From: Paragordius varius
Taxonomy: Eukaryota > Nematomorpha
Length of the DNA: 64,000 nt
Reading direction: 5' to 3'
Assembly (NCBI GenBank): GCA_964247055.1
Contig: OZ176059.1
Location: 682,001 to 746,000 of the forward strand
A program made the position numbers and the translations under genes. The notes under the pieces are model-generated. The model saw nothing but the letters and a program-made list of their open reading frames with translations, ran no database searches and was not told the origin of the DNA. This document shows positions 34,949 to 50,023 of the stretch, one piece after another (positions within the stretch are counted from its first letter, which is position 1; each line of letters starts with the position of its first letter).

Positions 34949-37900
34949 TCATAATCGCCCCTTAACTAAATAGGTGGCAACTTGACCCTTTCCCTTGGCA
35001 TAAACTTCGCCGCGGTATTCGAATTCGAAAAAATCTTGAAGCATGGGTACAACGTGAGCCGGAACCTAGGAATTTTATATATATACATATATATATATAT
35101 AAATATATAATAGTATATTTTATTAATTATACAGTTAGTAATAATTAAAATCATATTAAAAATAAAAAGTAAAAACTAAAATTATATTTCATTTTTAAGT
35201 CATAAGAAACGCTTTTTCAACCAAACGCGAGATTTTTGTTTAATAAAACGCAACATTATTTTCGATTGTCTTTGCATGAGTTGCGTTTGGTTGACAAAAT
35301 GTTGCATTTGTCTGAAAAATGGAATATTAAAACATAATAAAAAAATATATATTTTACAAAGATTATTAGGGTATTTTTTAAAATTTGATTAATATATAGT
35401 ATTGTTTCGGATTGCGAAATAATAGATGTGAATTGACAAAAACATTCAACTTTATTTCGAAATTACAATCATATCGGTTACATAGATGATATACAGTTTA
35501 TAATTCAAATTCACCCTAATAAATTATGTGTTTTCGGGTCCTAATACTCATCATAATTAATATGAAATACTTAATGGCATAGTTTTGTATTTTCAGTGTT
35601 TTAATTTAATAAAAAATATGGGTTATAATTTATAATCATAAAAAACACATATTGTTTGAATTGTAGTTAATATGAATTGCTTTGAAAGGTTGTATTTGAG
35701 GTGTAAATGGTATATCAAGGATTAAACATGTGCTTTTTAATATATAAATAATTTGTCTTTAAACTTTTTAGGTTTAGTTAATTTTAGGCATCAACAAAAT
35801 ATTATAATTTTTAGTTATCAATAAACTGTAGACAGTATACAAAAAAACAACTTTTCCATGTCCTAGTAAATAAATTATATAAATGATGATATAAACCAAT
35901 TACAGTTCAAATTCTTAAACAAATATTACCCTTGTACGATCCAAATTTCCCCTCAAATAAATTATATGTTTTTTAAGATTAAAAATTACCTATATTTTTT
36001 TATATTTTTAAAAGATGTAAAATTAATATAATACTGAAAAATAATAATCTATGCCATAAAAATATATTTCATATTAATAATGAGTTATATTAGCTGTCCA
36101 AAAACAATTAATTTATTTTTAGGGTGAATTTAAATTGTTCAAGGGTAAATTTGAATGTTCGAGGGTGAATTTGAATTGTAAATGGTATATTTACCAATTA
36201 AAATACCATTAAAATAAAATTTTAAACATGTATGAAACATTTGACTCATGTTAAGGGAATTACTTGTATTCGATTTGGGACACCAGTTGAATCCATTCGA
36301 GATGCAATGTTGACAGCGTCGCCCCATATGTCATAATATAATTTAGTGGTACCTTTAATAATGACAAATTATATTCGTATATAATAAAAAGAAATTATAT
36401 ACTACGGACAAAACGGAAATATATAAAAACAAATATTTTTTTTGCAAAGGAAAACGATACTTTTTTAATTTTGTTTTTGTTTCAATATAATTAACTCATT
36501 GTTTATATTGCAAAAGAGATAATAGTGATATATATAATTAGTGATACAATCAATTATATATTTTACAATTGGAGTCAAATAATTAACATAGGGAAAAATA
36601 AGGTTTCATAAAGTATTGTCTCTTTTAAAAAAAATGTCCTTATATTTTTACGCTTTGTCCGTATAATTATTTTACTGTATATTTTATAAGTTTTTCGAAT
36701 TTTATACCCAGTTAAAAACTAATTTTTAATGGACAAAAAAAGAATAAACAAATGGAAAGAGAAAAAAATTCGTTGTTTTAATATTATTATCAATATTTTT
36801 GTCTATAATATTCGAAAAAGCGATTGAAACGCTTTAAGTTAATATACATAAAACGTACATGCATGTCTAGAAAAATTAATTCAGTAAAAATTAGCGTTAT
36901 ATATATTTATATATAATTTAATCCGATATAAAAGATAAAAAAACTTAATTAGCAATTAAAACTATTTTATCCACACCTTAAAAACCGTACATTAGAATGA
37001 TGAAAAAATAGTTTGAGATATGCAATAGTTTGTATAAATTTTGATCATTCATTTTTTTAAATAAAAAAACATAAACGTCAGAGTTTATTCGATTCAATGT
37101 GCATGTGAATAAAATGTACCAATAACTCCGGCCGTTACATCACCCACATTATATCCTATCCGGAGGATAAAATTAAACTCCAACAAGTCACGATTAAAGT
37201 TATCCACAACGTTAAGCATATCAAATGCAAAATCCATCAATGAGATAAGGTGGGAATACTGTTCACGTTTATTCGTTAAACACACTTGTGGGCAAGATGG
37301 TGAGTTCCCTTGTATTGGTTCAAGCAGTTGATTATCCAACATATTTACGTTTTTTTCAACAATAACTTTGTTACTATCCGTATTGACTGTTGTACTGGGG
37401 GGAGGATAGCTGGGGGCATTATCGTTGGTTACTGTGTTGGCTGTGTTCAAGCCACCCGCTGCCATAAACGTACTCCCGATCGTTTTAATCTTTTCGATTT
37501 CACGGTATTCGGGTTTATCCAAGAGCTCATCGAAATCACCAATCACCTCATTCAGGACACGTAGGCACTCCTTACCGCCCTCAAAGCTTTCATCATACAA
37601 CTCATTGAAGTTAACTATGGTGGCAAATATGATACCGACATTCTTATGATTACGTGAGTATTTGGATGTCTCCTTCAGCTGTTCCACCACATGTTTAGGT
37701 ATAATGTTGTGTAGCAACCATTCAGCTTGATTCTTATGCACCAATATGATTTCTTTATCCCGTTGAGCCCGATCACGGCCCTTGAAATTGAGTCGATAAT
37801 TTATCTCGAATTCACGGTTGAGTACTATAACGAGCAGTAGGATAAGTAAAACGCTTATAATCATTTCGATACAAAAGTTTGGGATACCAGTGGCCGATGC

Positions 37901-40900
37901 TGTGCGAGCCAAGTTAGATGATGTCCCAATAAATCCATCCTCCGTAATATGAAACACGGGGGCAGATCCATTAGCTAGTAATTAGTGGAGTAAAAATAGG
38001 TCGGTATGTTAAAAATATTTTTTCGTTTAAAAGCTTTAAAAAAAATCATTAAACATTTATACTTGCCCTATCAAACAAAACAAAGGAAAATTAGTTTAAT
38101 CCTCAATTAAAATATACCTTCGTGAGCGATTGTAAAACAACAATAAAAATTTGTGAAAAAAAAACGGTTGAATTAACCATGTCACAAATATATCATCTTA
38201 TACCTGTGTAACTAACAAATGATGTAGTGATTATGCAAGAAAATAGTTAACACAGCTATAAATTATTACTTGGTTGCATTTCAAAATTCATCAATTTTTA
38301 CATAACTCTCTTGCATAAATTATATAAGCAACATTTATTTACCAACCATTTACCTTTTCAAAATTTCGAGAAAAAAATTTCATAATGCATACTGTAATTG
38401 TGGGTGAGCAAAGGTGCAATCAATTGGGCCAAACTTGAATTGGGTGTAGTTTGAGCCGTTTCTGAGGCCCCAGCGGCCGCTAAAATGTTAAACAAATTTT
38501 TCATTGGGGCCGCTAAGCTATGGTTAAGGTAACCCGTGGTGGGTGTCAAATTATATGGTAGCATCATATTTTGATGATTACCGGTCCTTAAGCTACCAAA
38601 TAAAGTTGGGGAGGATGGTTGTTGGTTCGCACTTAGCGTATGATTGGAACTGCTTAGGTGATGATGGTGTCGTGCCGCCACATCACTTATACGGGTAAAG
38701 ACATTGTTAAAGCGTCTATCAGGCAGCGAAAAGTAGTAATACAAATGGGCCGCTAACGTTTTCCCCTGTTGCCTGGGATCCCGTAACAGGGTTATGAATT
38801 TTAGCGGCGGAGGTGGTAAGCAAAACTCTAAGCTAACGAACGTTATAATGACACCCGTAACAAGGAGTGAAAGTAGGGCCTTAATCCATGACAACAGTTG
38901 TACCAGATTGATAAGGTGTAACAAGCTAAGGGCCAACAAGAAATCATAGAATTGTGCTTCGGCAGCCCGGAGCGAAGGTGAGACCCGGAAGTAGGCTATG
39001 AGTAAGGAGGCGGCTGGTAGACTAGCTATGACAAGTCCAAAGACTTGTCGAACCCACCAACGGTTAAATATGTCCCGTGACTTTGCAAGCACGACCGTAG
39101 ATCGACGAGGCCCCGCCCCAGCCCCAAACGATGGCCCAGTGGCGGTAGCTGATGTGCCAGTCTGATAAAAGGGCACAGATGTCCGTGGTCTAGGGTTAAG
39201 CATTAGCGGTGATACGACCTCCCCTTCTTTTTCCTTATCTGAAGAGGCAGGTAGGGGCGGCTCATTGCTAATATTTGGCATTTCTTTGCTACTCTTACTT
39301 TTTTTCTGTTTGGGAAACATGAAAAAGTGTCGTAAACAAAAGTTCCAAGAATCGAAACGTAGCCCACAACACCGAAGCTTACACGGTACCTCGGCCGATC
39401 CAACGTAACAAATCACGCCAAACTCAAAGATGAGGGCAATGGCCCAAAAAGCCATGGTACCAGCATCCATGGGTCTTTCCAACAAGATTAGACAAGCTAC
39501 GTACATGAGTGCCAGGACGATAAAGCTTACACAAACCTCGGTAAACAGGGTAAAATTAGGTGATGAAAATGTGGTCATAGACAAAGCTAGCGCACTGGCT
39601 GAACTCTCTTCACTGCTTTGTGATGAGGTTGAAAGACTCGAGCATGTGCTCGAACTTGAGCTACTACAACTGCAACTTGATGACGATGAATGGCAATCAT
39701 TGGAGGGGAAAGAACATTGGCTATAGCTATTTAAAGTCTCCCCCTTCTTTACAATAGTATTGGTAATGTCAGGTGGTGTTAGAGTTAATTCCTTGGGATT
39801 TTTTACTTTTTTATTGGGCTTATCATTTTTCGTGATTGATGTTGTTGTAGATGGTGATGATAATTCTTCAGAGGTAGGTATGGGTATGTTGAGAGCCGGA
39901 GAGCTAAATATGTATATACAGTAAAATTATATTAATAAATATTGGTTTGCAACATGGAATTTAAATCTTTTGTAGTTAAAATATTTGCATTTTTTTAAAC
40001 AGAACAACGTATTGTTTAAAAGTTTTTTAATTTAACTTTTTTAGCAAACATGATATAAACAATAAACAATCCTTTCACATATACTACTTACTAACTACTT
40101 TTACAGCATATAATTTTGATTTTGTCTATTATATGATAACTTCTTTTAAACAAGATTTGAAAGGCGTAGAATTAAAAAATTTAAGTGATTATACAAAATT
40201 AAATACAGGGAAATAAACTGGAAAACTAAAAGTAATGTGTTATTAAGATGATAGAATTAAACCGTACCCAATTTTCTTGGGTGTGCCTTTAGTAGCCATA
40301 TCATCAGTCGAACTTTCATCAATGATGGGTATACTTTTGTGGGATCCCTCTAAGTAAGGTTTTATTCCAGGAGGTATCATGGCATTTGTATTATCTTGTA
40401 ATGGCTTATTATTATTGTTATTGGGTTTTACATCTATCGTATTCGATAGTGGTTTTTTAGTTTGTGTTTTTGTATCAATAACATCTTCACGTTCTTTCTT
40501 GTGCGATTTTGAACGGTGTCGCCGCTTTTCACTAAATATGTATGTGGTAATATAATGTCATAAGATAACTCTAAAATATGTATATACCATTTAAACTTCA
40601 AATTTCCCCTAAAATAAATTATGTGTTTCCTAAAATTAAACATTGTATTTTTATATATTTATTAAAAAAATAAATTGTTTAAAATTTAAAATTATACTGA
40701 AAAAAAAAACTAAGCCATAAAGATATATATTTCATATTAATAATAAGTTATATTAGCTCAAAAACATATAATTTATCTTTAGGGTGAATTTGAAGTGTTC
40801 AAGGGTAAATTTAAATTGTAAATGGTAGATTAAAACAAGCATAATCTTTTTTGTCTTTATATATTTTAGGTATTAATGCAAAACCAATATACACACCTAA

Positions 40901-43900
40901 TTCCAAATCGTTTTCCCCGGTCCGCATTATGTTGATTGTAGGCTTGGAAAGCGGCTTCACGATCAAACGGAGATGTTGTGAATAAATGATGCCTGTAGGC
41001 ATATTCCAAATCCCGATCCTTAAATGTTAAACAACACCAATTGATGGGCGGGTTGGAGAAATAATTTTTTTTATTGTTGAGGGCATCCTCCTTAATACAA
41101 TTCACTAAATGAATGTCATACTTTTGTTGTTTTTGTAGGTATCTAACATAAAAACACACATATATAGACATATATATAGACATAAATTAAAATATTATAG
41201 GTAAAGCGGAAAAAAAACATTTAACTATAAAAAAGTTATTCCATGTATAATTATTTTGTGCCAACAAGGTAAAATTTTTTATTTTGTTGTTCTTATTGAA
41301 AATAAAACAATCGATTCCTACATAAGTTTAGGGTGACGTGCATAGCAAATTTTGAGATATGTTTTCCCATTTATTAAAGGTTACTACTCTTTCAAAAATC
41401 AAAAAGTTTTGTTTAATCCAAACACTAAACAATGATAAATAAAACTAAGAAAAAAAAGGCTAATTTAAACTTTTCCTTCATTCACTGTAAAATCAATAGA
41501 GTTACAAAATTGAAAACCGAAACAAAAAAAGTATACAAACTTTTGACTTAGTAGTGAGTTACTATCACCACCCGCTCCACCGCTACCGCTACCGCCAACA
41601 CCCAAACCCATGTGATGAGGGCCAAATCTAAACCCGCCCCGTTTTCTCCAACCCGTTCTTCCACTTTTTGTGGTTGGGATCATAAGGCTAACAGCTGGTT
41701 GCTTATTAACCATCCAGGAACCGGTCGTTCCATCCCCCACCGACCCCGGGACAAAGTAATAACCGGCGGCTCGACTAGCGTCATAGCGTTCAGCCACTAA
41801 GTCAGTTATAGAGCTATGACTACCGCCATAACGGGGCATCCAAATAGCCGTCGTTCCTGGGGGAACGATAGAGGGCACGTGAGATGTCATGTGATGATGA
41901 AACGAGATATCGTCTGCTGCCGTTGTTGTTACAGTATTATGATTATTATTATTGGAAGTTGGAGGTGATGTTATTGGCTGTGCAAAACAAAAAAAGTATA
42001 GTTTAAATATTTAATCTTTTTAAGAATTATTAAATATGTTGAATTAAACATAAAATGAAATGGTATAAAATTTTTTATAAAGATAACAGTAATTTTTAAT
42101 TTTATTCTGAATAATATATAGGGTGGGGTGATAAAAAAGTCGCACTAAACTTGTAAGTCAAGCGTGACAAGTTGAGCAAGTTTACTTAAGCCAGCAAGTG
42201 TACACTTGAAGATCGGTGATAAAAAAGCACTTAAATCAAGTCTTTTTGTTATGAATGTAACATTTTTTTGCCACCCGATTCGAATTTTACAAAAATTATT
42301 TTGATCATTTTCAGCCAAAATTTATGAAATAAGGCACAAAAAGATAAACAATTAATACAATATGCATTTATTGAAGTTTTTCAAACTCACTATAGAGTTT
42401 TTTAAATATTGAGCCTGCTATTAATTTTTAGATTGATGAAACCATTCGCCCTTATTACCACACTACTCATTTTGTTTGGAGTCCATTTGCAAATATAATT
42501 GGAGGATGTTTATTACAATATAACATATATAATTTTTAATTGATTTATCAACCTTACATTCAAAATAAATTTATGATAAAATAAAAATTTTACATTAGTT
42601 AATAGTGAAGACCTTTAGCGTTTAATAAACGAAGATTTGAAATTATACAAGATTAATATTCAATTATATATTTTAAGAAATTTCCGAAAATTAAATTTTT
42701 TTGCGCAATGGAATTGATATATTTAGCATATTTTTATATGCCATGTTCTTAAATATTAGTAGAGTTTTTCCATTATCCCCTTTATATCCACCCAATGAAT
42801 AGCAAAATTTATCAAATTAACAATATATAGCATTAACAAAGGTTTGAATTACACATAAAACCTATATTTTATACATAAATAGTTTCCAAAATAATTTATC
42901 AATATTTTTAAATCTATCAAGTGTGCCCTACACCACACTTGCAAAATCTTTTAGTTTTACTTAATCATAGAATTTTTTATCACCTCCGAATCAAGTTTTC
43001 TTGCTTGACTTAAGTCGTGTAATGTTAAATTTCTTTTATCACATGAAAGCAAGTCATGACTTGAAAAACTTGCCATTCAAGTCAAAAAAAATTTTTATCA
43101 CCCCACCCATAATTTCCAATTTAATATTGTGGACAAAGGAATAGAAATGTAAATTAATATCTCATTCACATGAATTTACTATTAGTTAGTCTGTAAGAAA
43201 AAAATGTAAATGCAAAAGAAAGTTTGACTGACTTTTTAAAAAAAATTAGTTCTTGACACAGCTTGCAACAAAATAAAAAGCATATATGTGGCCCCAGCAA
43301 TGATGATACCATTCATTTCATATTAACAAAAAAATTTAATGCTAAATCTGATTGGAGGTTTAACTTAGTCGATTACAATTGCATAGGGGGTCGGGCATGC
43401 TTTCGATTAAATTTAGCCAAAAAACATTTAATTTAGGATTAATTTTAATATAAAAACAGATGAAAATTTAAATATAATGTGCTAAAAAAAATTAGCTTGT
43501 TTTATTATTTATTTAATATAATTTTTCCGAATATTACATTCTTCTGAACATGAATCACTGTGAATTTATAAGGGATCAAAGAAATTATATATATTTTCTC
43601 CAAAACGAATGATTTATAATATCTTTTAATCTAACGCAATTTTTTTCAAACACTTTTTCCAGCAAATGCAATTTTTCATTCAAACGTAACATTTTTTGAG
43701 TTATCTTTGCCTGTAAGAATGTTGCGCTTGGTTGAAAAATGGCATACTAACTAATGTTAAAATGTGTTACCTCTTGTATGGCCATATCGTCTTTAGTTAA
43801 TAAAATATTACGATAATTCTCTTGCATGGCTCTTCTGAATGAATCCTTGGTTGTAAGAACGTTCGTTGTAGGAACGCTATTTAATGCTAGATTAAAATTT

Positions 43901-46900
43901 ATAAAATATAAGTGGTAAGAAATTACATAAAACATTTTCTTTAAAAGTAGCCGAGATATGAATCTAAATGGAAAAGTATGTTGCAACTCGAGTAAAGTTA
44001 ACAAAAATAAATGGACGTGTAGTATTAATTATAAGAAATTTTTTTGAATCATTAAAAACCAATATATAAGATCATATTAAAAGCGATTAAAAGGAAAAAT
44101 AAATTTTACCAAAAAAATAATTTCCCGTTTTGTCTCAAATAATTTATAGTATGACGGATTCCCACCACTTTTTACTTTCCAAAAAAAATAAAAATTAAAT
44201 ATAATCATTTTTTATGAAAAGTATGAGATAAATGTATGTGTAGACTTCCTTACACACGTTTTATAAAACTTTAAAGGTTAATGTGTTCGGGAAAAAAAAC
44301 TTTTGTAAAACCAATCATCAATTAATCAAACCAAAGAACAAAAAAAGATTATTTTCATTTGGGAATTAACGTATTAATTAAGTCAAGTACCTGTGGTAGA
44401 GACCGGTCCTGTCACCATCTTAGTTAACTGATTATTCGTATGAGGTGAGGGTGATTGCGTAGTCGTAACACCAAAATTAAATGATGAATGTGGTATAACG
44501 CTTTCATCATCTCCCCATACTGATGATTTATGTTGCGTTTCTTGAACGATATTATTATTAGTAATATTGTCAGTTACCTTATCATTCATATTAATGTATG
44601 GTATTTGTTCGTTACTGGTCAAATTTAGCTATAAATATAAGCATAAAAAATGAAAATGTAAAAATGGCTAGTGTTAAAAAAGGAAAATAAACTGATCAAA
44701 AAAATTATTTGAGCTAAAGAATAAATGATAAACTTTGAAAAACCGAGAAATGTTGTTGTAAATTAAACTCAATCATAGGCAAAAATATGAAAAATGACAG
44801 CTAAGTGGCAATCATAAATCAAAACCCCAAAGATATTATTGTTGAAGTATATGAGTATATATCGTTAATACTGAGTTATGATATAATATGAGCCTATATT
44901 ACTTGTCCGTATACCCTTAATACAAACTTGATCACAAACATTGTTTGTGGGTAAGGTGTAATAAATTTAGACATAGTAATATCATGAATATCAAAAATCG
45001 ATGTAAATAATATTATTTGTGTAAAGCCAGGTGTAAAAAAGTATCTTACAGGGGTTAATTGAAGATAAAATTAAAAATTTTGATTGAGGCAAAAAATTTT
45101 GCAATACGAAAAAAACCGCTTTAATAATGTAAACAATTCAAACAAAATAATTAACAGTTATTTATATTGCTTATGGCAGAACATCAAAAAAAAATTAACG
45201 AATTAATCATTTTCATCCATATATGACTTTTTAAAAAACGTATTTTTTTGATTTTGACTATTTTTTTCACACATACATATATTTGTGTATAAACGCCAAA
45301 AATTATTATTTATAACTTTTGATGTACAACAATGCATTGTAAAAAGTGACCTTAAATACACAATTTTTCGGATTCTAACAGCCGCATTGTATTCCACACA
45401 CAAAAAAAATTAGTAAATTTTCATATATTTTGTATATTAAATATTATTACAAATAATATACCATAGTATTTTCATTTTTCATAGCATTGCCATTCAATAT
45501 GGTTGTATTCTCATTATCATTGGTTGATATAGCATCTGGTATGTATGGTGGACTTATATCTGGTTCAATACCAACTTGACTCTCCAAAGGTTGCTAAATT
45601 TTTACATATTTTTAGGAATTAAATATAATTTTTTGTAAGCTATAATATAATATACCATTTACAGCTCAAATTCACCCTTAAACATTTCGGTTTCACCCTT
45701 AAACATGTTTAAAATTCACGCCCTAAAAATAAATTATGTGTTTTGAGCTAATTTAAGTCACCATGGATAATAATAAAGGAAATATTATTTCTTTACGGCA
45801 GGATTTAAGATATTTTTAAATATATTGATTTTAAAAGAAATTACATTTTTAAAAGCACAAAAAATTAAGTTTAATTTCAAAAATACATATAAAATAGGGT
45901 GAATTTGAAATGTTTAAGGGTAAATTGACGTGTTTAAATGGTATATAAAGATGCATTTTAATGGTTGCTTATTTCATAGTATAGTTGGACAATTTGCAAC
46001 ACAATAGTGTATTGAAAAAAACAACAAAATGTTGAATAAACTATAATTTCCTTTCTTTCTTTCCATACATTCCTGTGTTAGAAATTGCCCATAGCTATAG
46101 TGTGAAATAGCAACCATTAAAATGCATACTGTAAATTGAAAAGGCAAATAAATTATTATTGCTAGTGTTCTCTTTTGATCTCTAATCATCACCCTCATCA
46201 ATCCCGAATTGTATGTTAAAAACCGAAAATTAAGAATTTTAAAAACATAACCTAATACTTTTTTTTTGTTATTAAAGAAAACCATAATTATTTAAAGCTT
46301 GTTGTTTTCCAACATATACGTGATATGTAATATAAATAAGTGATCGAATTACAGTATGAGTAAGTATACACTGGTAGAAAGTTATTAATTATTGCCAAAT
46401 AGCATATACAACAAAGAGAATTATAATTCGCTAATAATAATAGTAAAAAGTGAAAAAACAACTATAAACCAATAATACTTCCCTTTGTAACATATCTAGC
46501 AATATAACTTACTCATACTGTAAATAAATTGTTAACACACTTAACATCAATTATACTATACTCTAAACATTTATTATATTACAGATACAAAAATCAAAAA
46601 AAAATCTTTAGAATCAAGAAAACAAGTTTAAGAGTTAAAACTTTGCCTGTTACCCTACTCTACAGTCATGTATATGTAGAATTGACAGAAATTCATTTTT
46701 AGATGATTATAATTTGTTTTTAATTGTTTTAATGTTTGATATGTCAACTTTCAACATGCGCATTTTTAAGGATTAAAATAATAATAGCTTATTTATTGTA
46801 AACAATCAAAAACAAAGTAAAATCAATTAAAAACGCATATCTGACAATTCTACACATACATGACTGTAATTGTTATTTTAACCATACAAAAACCCGATAT

Positions 46901-49900
46901 AACTAATAAATCAATCCAATAAATCAATCAATAAACCGCGACAAATATATCTATATTACCTCAGCACTCTGAGTTGTTTTAGGTTCTTGATTTTGTTTCG
47001 ATTGTTGTTGATGGTTATCTTCGATGACGACACTATTCGTGTTTACGGTTGTCCCATGATATTCATTATGCGTATACATTTTCGGATCATGTAATTTAAT
47101 ATTATGGCTGTTATGGCTAACATTATGTTTAGGTTCAGACGTATCAGCAGTAGTTAGTTCAGGAATCATACCCAGTTTAGTTAAATCCGTTTCGGATAGG
47201 GTATGGGGTAAAAAACCACCCACCAAATTCCGGTCATCAACAATTGATGACGATGCTAAATTATTTTGATTACCAGTACCAGCTGATATAACATTATTAG
47301 TTATTATTCCACTGTGTCGTGGAGAACTGGGGATGATTGGAGACAAGGGTTGTGTTGCAGATGAGCCTATATAATATGTGTTAATTAGTTAATTAACAGA
47401 ATTAAAAATTGAAATTATACGGACAAGCCTAAAAGTATATAAAGACAAAAAAATTTTTTGCAAAAAAACACTCAACACACTTTTTTAAACCGTAATTATT
47501 GAATAAAGAGTAAGGTTGGATTCTTTTAAAATAAAAAATATATGCTTTTATATTTTTACCTTTTTGTCCGTATAATTTCCTATTTTATTATATACCATTT
47601 ACAAATTAAATTCACCCATATATAATTCAAATTGACCCTTGAACATTTAAATCCCCTACCCTAAAAATAAATTATGTGTTTTCGGGCTAATATAACTCAC
47701 ACCATTAATATAAAATATATTCTTATGGCATAGTTTATTATATTTTCAGCATTATTTTAATTTTAAACAAAATTTAATTTTTTAAAAATATGAATAATAT
47801 AGATAGATAATTTTTAATTTCAAAATACAGATAATTCATTTAAGGGGGAATTTGGATTGTTCAAGGGTGAATAATTTGAACTGTAAATGGTATATATTTA
47901 CAATAAAAATTAAATGAATCTTTAATAGGAGAAGTCAATGTTTTCCCTATCGAATCAAAAATGCGTTAATCAGTTTAGTGTTAACTTTAAATAATAAAAA
48001 AATATACAGTTTAAAGTCTCTTTTTTCGTTTTTTCATATAAAAGAGGGTAAGGATTTAAATTGTCTCCGGACTTGTGAAGGCTTTAACACTCGCCTCCCT
48101 GCCCAGGGCTGAAGTGATGATGGAAAAATTGCGTAGTTTCGAAGGTTTGTACTCACACGGGGTGTAAGAGTGTTTACTTTATAAGACGTCGTAAAATAGA
48201 ATAAAGTCGATCGAGTAAAATGCTAAGCTAAAACCAAAGTCATTCAAGTTTCTTAATATGATATAGTACAGTAAAAGGCCGATTAATGGTAAGAGTAAAA
48301 GAATTCGATTTATTACCTTTTTTTGTATGAGTTATTTTATATGATGCTTAAAACTAATATAAATAGGATGTATGTTAGATATGGAAATATGAAGTTAAGA
48401 CATCCAAAAAACGATATAGAGTAAACCCCAAGAAAAACTGGTTAAAGCTAATAAATGTATTTTACATGTGATAAAAAAAACCGTCCTCGTAACAACACAA
48501 CTTGGCAATTCATCATTTAAATATAGATTATTCCCAATCTGTACATATTAAACTATAACCATTATAGTAAACCACAACAGATGCAAAATTAAAAGTTTCA
48601 ACATATTCGCCTTTAGTTGGAAGGAGAAAATATCTTTAATAGCTATCATTGGCTTTTAATCTTATATTGTCACATACAAACCTAGGTTGGATAGATGGGT
48701 TTACTTTAAAAGACAATTTTCTATGTTTGCATATAAGGCCAAAAAAATAGTATACCATTTATTTACACCTCAATTTTTACCCTTAAAAACAATTCAAATT
48801 CACCCTTATACATTTCAAATTCACACCCTTGCAACGTATATATATCGTAAATTACTTATATATTTTTACATTTTTAAAAAAAAATAATATTTCGTTAACA
48901 ATTAACATAATAGTGAAATAATAATAACAACCTATTATGTGTCATAAATGTTCATTGTTGAATGAGTTATATTAGCCCCAAAACACATAATTTATTTTCA
49001 GTGTAAATTTGAATTATTTATATATTAAAAGTTCTGAAAAAAATACAGTAAAATTTGAAATTATACGGACTAAACGTAAAAATATATAGGCAAATATTTT
49101 TTTAAACAACCATACTTTTTTAAACCTTAAGTTTTCCCACATATATTATTAATTCACAATTATATAATATAAAATTGATGTGTTAAAAACACAATCAATA
49201 TTAAATAATAAATTAGAATCGAAAAAAACAAGATTTAAAACGTATGATTGTGCTTTAGGAAAAAATATTTGTCTTTATATTGTTACATTTTGTCCGTTGT
49301 AAAATTTCATTTTTTACTATATTCTAAATAAGTTTTAGATATTACCTCCAGGAAACATAATGTTTTGTGCACCACCCATGTTACGTGTTATGGCAGCTAT
49401 TATGGGCCCGTCTCGGGGTGATTTGGGTTTTATGATAAAGTATGTTTTCATACCTAAATGTAACATATCATTACATACATTGACTATGTATAATATATCA
49501 ATAATTCAAAAATTATGTGATTTCGGGCTTAAGTCATATATAATGTTTCTTTATGGCATAGTAGTTTATCTTTTAGCCTTATGTTAATTTTAAACAAAAT
49601 TTTATTTTTTAAAAATATAAAAAATATAGATAATTGTTAATTTTCAAAAGGGTGAATTGAAATTGTTCAAGGATGAATTTGAAATGTAAATGGTATATAT
49701 ACAGTATGCATTAAAATGGTTTCTTACGCTACACTATAGTAGGGCAATTTGCACAGAAGTGTATGGAAAAAAACAAAGGCAAATATCCCAACTATAGTGT
49801 GAAATAAGCAACTATTAAAATGCATACTCTCTATATATATATTTGTCTATCAGCTATTTCTTGTAAATTTGAGCAAATACTTTTTGTAATATTTGGCAGT

Positions 49901-49983
49901 TTAAAAAAAATATTAACAAAATAATTATCTAAACTTGTTATATATATATATATAAAGCGCCCAAAAAATATCCTTTATATCAG

Positions 49984-50023
<40 letters not shown>

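Larger units (their letters stand above)
34949..37900 (-). other. C2a catalytic domain of the cyclase (exons 14-16)
   Basis: After [15 protein letters not shown] and a helical linker, C2a reads [50 protein letters not shown] with the adenine-contact Lys, and then an insertion of about 60 residues with two Cys. [34 protein letters not shown] (Asp, Asn and Arg of the active site) and [12 protein letters not shown] follow. The stop comes five residues later, so there is no C2b tail. Confidence 0.9.
40268..49453 (-). other. C1b region of the cyclase (exons 5-12)
   Basis: Exon 5 completes C1a with GMKTYFII. Exons 6-10 encode about 440 residues rich in Asn, Ser, Thr, Pro and Gly with little structure visible. 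Exon 10 has a [15 protein letters not shown] run. Exon 11 returns to the conserved AC9 segment: [35 protein letters not shown]. Exon 12 is a basic insertion starting [12 protein letters not shown] and rich in Asn and Lys. Confidence 0.8.

Noticed and set aside
38358-38392. Reading straight on past the exon 13 donor of the cyclase to the stop at 38358
   Set aside because: The donor A|GTATGC at 38393-38391 joins in phase to exon 14, which carries TM12 and C2. Read-through would lose the catalytic half.
48110-48190. Possible C/D snoRNA (TGATGA near 48117)
   Set aside because: No matching D box (CTGA) was found at a fitting distance downstream and no closing stem.
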